From contig JANYKE010000193.1 in the NCBI GenBank assembly GCA_025361685.1, positions 1 to 8,154 of the forward strand: a DNA stretch of 8,154 nucleotides, read 5' to 3'. Made by a program: the position numbers and the translations under genes. This DNA is from Eubacteriales bacterium. Lineage in GTDB: Bacteria; Bacillota; Clostridia; JANYKE01. The notes under the pieces were generated by a model, which had not been told where the DNA came from, made no database searches, and saw only the letters and a list, made by a program, of their open reading frames with translations. Position 1 is the first letter of the stretch, and the number at the start of each line of letters is the position of its first letter. Below are positions 5,940 through 8,154 of this stretch, piece by piece.

Positions 5940-7811
5940 ATGGTAAAACGCATTTTCAAATTCTTTTCCACATTGCCAATGTTAATTGTGTCAGGAACAT
6001 TTCTGGTGTTTAGTCTTATACTAATTCTTACCGGAGTGAAATTTCCGATTGACCCCGCGTTTATAAGCATATTAATTTCAGGAACACCAATTGCGGTTGC
6101 TGCATTTAAGGGAATAATAAAACATAAGAAGATTACATCTTCACTACTTATTACGATTGCAATGATTGCATCAATATTTGTAAGAGAGTCATTTGCCGCC
6201 GGTGAAATTGCATTCATCATGGCAATTGGCGAAATGCTTGAAGAGAAAACAATTGCAAAGGCAAGTAAGGGAATCAGAGAAATGATAGAGCTTGTCCCAT
6301 GCTGCGGGCGCCGTATTCGCAATGGTATCGAAGAAATGATCGATGTTTCTGAAATCAAATGGGAAGATGTGTTAAGAGTTTTTCCGGGCGAAACAATTCC
6401 TGTCGATGGTAAAATAATTGTCGGCAAAACATCAGTTAACCAATCAATAATGACAGGCGAATCATTGCCGGTTGACAAGTCTGAAGGAGACGAGGTCTTT
6501 GGAGGAACGACTAATCAGTTCGGGGCAATTGATATTTTAGCAACGGCAATAGGTGAAGATTCAACTTTGCAAAAAATGATTAGATTGGTAAAAGAAGCTG
6601 AAGACAAGAAAGCACCAACCCAAAAAATAGCTGACAGCTGGGCATCATTTTTGGTGCCGGTCGCTTTGTTAATCGCGGTGGTAACCTTGCTAATGACTAA
6701 TGACGGAATCAGAGCAGTTACAGTGCTGGTCGTTTTCTGCCCGTGTGCGCTGACTCTTGCAACACCGACTTCGATTATGGCAGCAATAGGCCAGGCAACG
6801 AAGCACGGAGTGCTGATCAAGTCAGGCGAGGCGCTTGAGAATATGGGCAAGGTCAATATTGCGGCCTTTGATAAGACAGGAACCCTGACAGAGGGCAATC
6901 TTACTGTCAGCGATTGCATTTCATTTGTCGATGGAATAAGCGACGACGATCTGCTCACAATTGCAGCATCGGTAGAATCAAAATCCGAGCATCCGCTTGG
7001 TAAGGCAATATTGGCTTATGCAAAAGAAAAGGAAACAAAAATTTATGATGTCAAAGATTTTGTTATGCTTCCGGGAATGGGAGTAATCGCAAAAATAGGT
7101 TCACGTGAATTTATTTGCGGCAACAGCAAATTGCTTTCGGAAAATCAAGTTGGCATTTTTACTGATGTGCAAAAAACTATTGCCAGGCTTCGCGAGGATG
7201 GCAAAGCATTAATCATTGTCGGTGGAGAACTTACCCCGGGTAAGAAAAAATGTGTTGGTGTAATTGCTTTATCAGATACAATCAGGAAAACAGCTTTAAA
7301 AATGATAGATGATTTGCACGATGTCGATGTTAAGACTGTGCTTCTGACAGGCGATCATATCGAAGCAGCAAATTATTTTGCGAAACAGTTGGGAATAGAT
7401 AAAGTCTATGCTGAACTATTGCCTGCGCAAAAAGTAGAAGAGATTAAGAAAATACATAGTCGTGGCAAAGTAGTTGCTATGATTGGTGATGGAGTAAATG
7501 ATGCGCCGGCACTAAAGACTGCAGATGTGGGAGTGGCAATGGGAAGCATAGGCAGCGATATCGCTATAGAGGCCGCCGACATTGCGCTCATGGGTGACGA
7601 TATCACAAAGCTGCCTTACATAAAGAGACTCTCGAATGCGACAATAAAAAATATACATTTTAATATTGCACTTTCGATGACAATCAGTTTTATCTCAATC
7701 GCTCTTTCGATTACAGGAATTCTAAACCCTGTTACCGGTGCGCTTGTTCACAACGCAAGTTCAGTTCTGGTGGTCTTGAATTCTGCTCGACTTTATGAAC
7801 GTAAGTTCTAA
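5940..7811 (+). CDS. P1B-type heavy-metal-transporting ATPase without N-terminal metal-binding domain
   Basis: This is a 623-residue membrane pump that moves metal ions using ATP. Order of elements: four N-terminal membrane helices (~12-31, 38-57, 66-81, 85-100), actuator loop with TGES (172-175), two helices (~236-280) with the metal-site CPC (267-269), phosphorylation site DKTGTLTEG (Asp311), the heavy-metal SEHPLGKA motif (His351-Pro352), TGD (470-472), GDGVNDAP (516-523), and two last helices with HNASS (604-608). The start is secure: GGAGG (5929-5933) sits six bases upstream. The usual N-terminal HMA metal-binding domain is absent. Cys121-Cys122 at the start of the actuator region is unusual. 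Zn/Cd/Pb pumps generally carry an Asp in the last helix, which is missing, and HNASS recalls CtpC-like ATPases linked to Mn. The metal therefore stays open; the convergent Nramp gene hints at Mn, Fe or Zn. Confidence 0.93.
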   Translation: MVKRIFKFFSTLPMLIVSGTFLVFSLILILTGVKFPIDPAFISILISGTPIAVAAFKGIIKHKKITSSLLITIAMIASIFVRESFAAGEIAFIMAIGEMLEEKTIAKASKGIREMIELVPCCGRRIRNGIEEMIDVSEIKWEDVLRVFPGETIPVDGKIIVGKTSVNQSIMTGESLPVDKSEGDEVFGGTTNQFGAIDILATAIGEDSTLQKMIRLVKEAEDKKAPTQKIADSWASFLVPVALLIAVVTLLMTNDGIRAVTVLVVFCPCALTLATPTSIMAAIGQATKHGVLIKSGEALENMGKVNIAAFDKTGTLTEGNLTVSDCISFVDGISDDDLLTIAASVESKSEHPLGKAILAYAKEKETKIYDVKDFVMLPGMGVIAKIGSREFICGNSKLLSENQVGIFTDVQKTIARLREDGKALIIVGGELTPGKKKCVGVIALSDTIRKTALKMIDDLHDVDVKTVLLTGDHIEAANYFAKQLGIDKVYAELLPAQKVEEIKKIHSRGKVVAMIGDGVNDAPALKTADVGVAMGSIGSDIAIEAADIALMGDDITKLPYIKRLSNATIKNIHFNIALSMTISFISIALSITGILNPVTGALVHNASSVLVVLNSARLYERKF

Positions 7812-7816
7812 ATATT

Positions 7817-7843
7817 TTTCATTATTCTAATTAAATAATGAAA
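7817..7843. terminator. AT-rich inverted repeat between convergent genes, possible weak bidirectional terminator
   Basis: TTTCATTATT (7817-7826) and AATAATGAAA (7834-7843) form perfect 10-base arms around a 7-base loop, starting five bases after the ATPase stop codon. The right half overlaps the last codons of the Nramp gene. The stem has one G-C pair and neither strand has a clear U-run after it, so termination is only suggested by its position. Confidence 0.35.
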
Positions 7844-8154
7844 CAACCAATGATGCAGATAGACCAAGCAGTATTACAATTGTAATCCAGGAAATAATAT
7901 TTGTAATCGGTTTATTTACATGCTCACCCATTACATCCTTTTTGTTAACAATTAAAACCATGCAAATTAATACCACCGGAAGAAGAATTCCATTTATTCT
8001 CTGAGACCACAATGAAATTTGAATCAGAGGTGCATTTGGCAATAAAATAATTCCTGCCGATATTGCTATAATACCGGTATAGAGCCAGTAAAATTGAGGC
8101 GCTTCTTTCCACTTTTTATCAATACCGGCTTCGTAACCAAAAGCTTCACAAACA
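7827..8154 (-). CDS. Nramp-family divalent metal ion transporter, C-terminal part
   Basis: The frame is open on the minus strand from the window edge to TAG at 7827-7829, giving the last 108 residues of a larger protein whose 5' end lies beyond 8154. The text VCEAFGYEAGIDKKWKEAPQ, then LPNAPLIQISLWSQRINGILLPVVLI and MGEHVN, is the characteristic Nramp C-terminus (MntH-like): cytoplasmic EAFGWE/EAPxFY loop, SQxxNGILLPxxLI helix, short loop and a final membrane helix ending near the C-terminus. Nramp proteins import Mn2+, Fe2+ or similar ions with protons. The diagnostic DPGN and MPH metal-site motifs lie outside the window, so the metal cannot be checked. It is convergent with the metal ATPase at 15 bases. 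It is not a short separate gene: the TTG at 8042 is an internal Leu codon. Confidence 0.93.
   Translation of the reverse strand, partial: VCEAFGYEAGIDKKWKEAPQFYWLYTGIIAISAGIILLPNAPLIQISLWSQRINGILLPVVLICMVLIVNKKDVMGEHVNKPITNIISWITIVILLGLSASLVVSLFN

Noticed and set aside
5921..6478. 185-residue open frame on the minus strand
   Set aside because: It lies entirely opposite the ATPase gene, has no recognisable family and no ribosome binding site; it is a reverse-strand shadow.
7830..8042. A small separate 71-residue membrane protein starting at TTG 8042
   Set aside because: The frame stays open upstream to the window edge with clear Nramp similarity, so 8042 is an internal codon.
1..8154. Hidden defence, toxin-antitoxin, phage, transposon or CRISPR elements
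   Set aside because: All space is taken by recognisable housekeeping or transport genes and one riboswitch; I found no direct repeat arrays, terminal inverted repeats, transposase or unexplained gene.

Overview
The window reads as a chromosomal stretch from a moderately AT-rich Gram-positive anaerobe of the Firmicutes, most likely class Clostridia. This is inferred from the nadD/yqeK/rsfS cluster, strong purine-rich ribosome binding sites, an FMN riboswitch ahead of a RibU-type transporter, and a ComEA-type membrane protein. No phage, insertion sequence, CRISPR array, tRNA or rRNA is visible, and the genes are closely packed. The longest stretch without a gene is about 250 bases, and it is filled by a promoter and a riboswitch.

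Left part (1-4272, plus strand): the end of purD (purine synthesis), then a fused nadD-yqeK gene (NAD synthesis plus dinucleoside tetraphosphate hydrolysis), rsfS (ribosome silencing factor) and a MATE-family multidrug/cation antiporter. They lie 7-44 bases apart in one direction and look like one transcription unit. purD and the MATE gene are probably only passengers beside the conserved nadD-yqeK-rsfS housekeeping set.

Middle (4262-5126): ribU, the riboflavin-binding S-component of an ECF transporter, lies on the minus strand. It meets the MATE gene tail to tail with an 11-base overlap. Upstream of ribU is a textbook control region: a perfect TTGACA-17-TATAAT promoter and a complete FMN riboswitch. 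The closing P1 helix of the riboswitch can be drawn through the ribU Shine-Dalgarno sequence, so FMN should switch off translation of its own precursor's importer.

Right part (5127-8154): comEA (DNA-binding competence protein) and a P1B-type heavy-metal ATPase lie on the plus strand. The 3' end of an Nramp-family divalent metal importer lies on the minus strand, running off the window. The ATPase and the Nramp gene converge only 15 bases apart, suggesting a metal-handling pair. The ATPase has CPC and HNASS membrane motifs, no N-terminal metal-binding domain and an unusual Cys-Cys pair in its actuator region.

Nothing here amounts to an undescribed defence or mobile system. The most interesting items are the no-linker NadD-YqeK fusion, the riboswitch whose P1 starts at the predicted +1 and covers the ribosome binding site, and the metal ATPase/Nramp pair.
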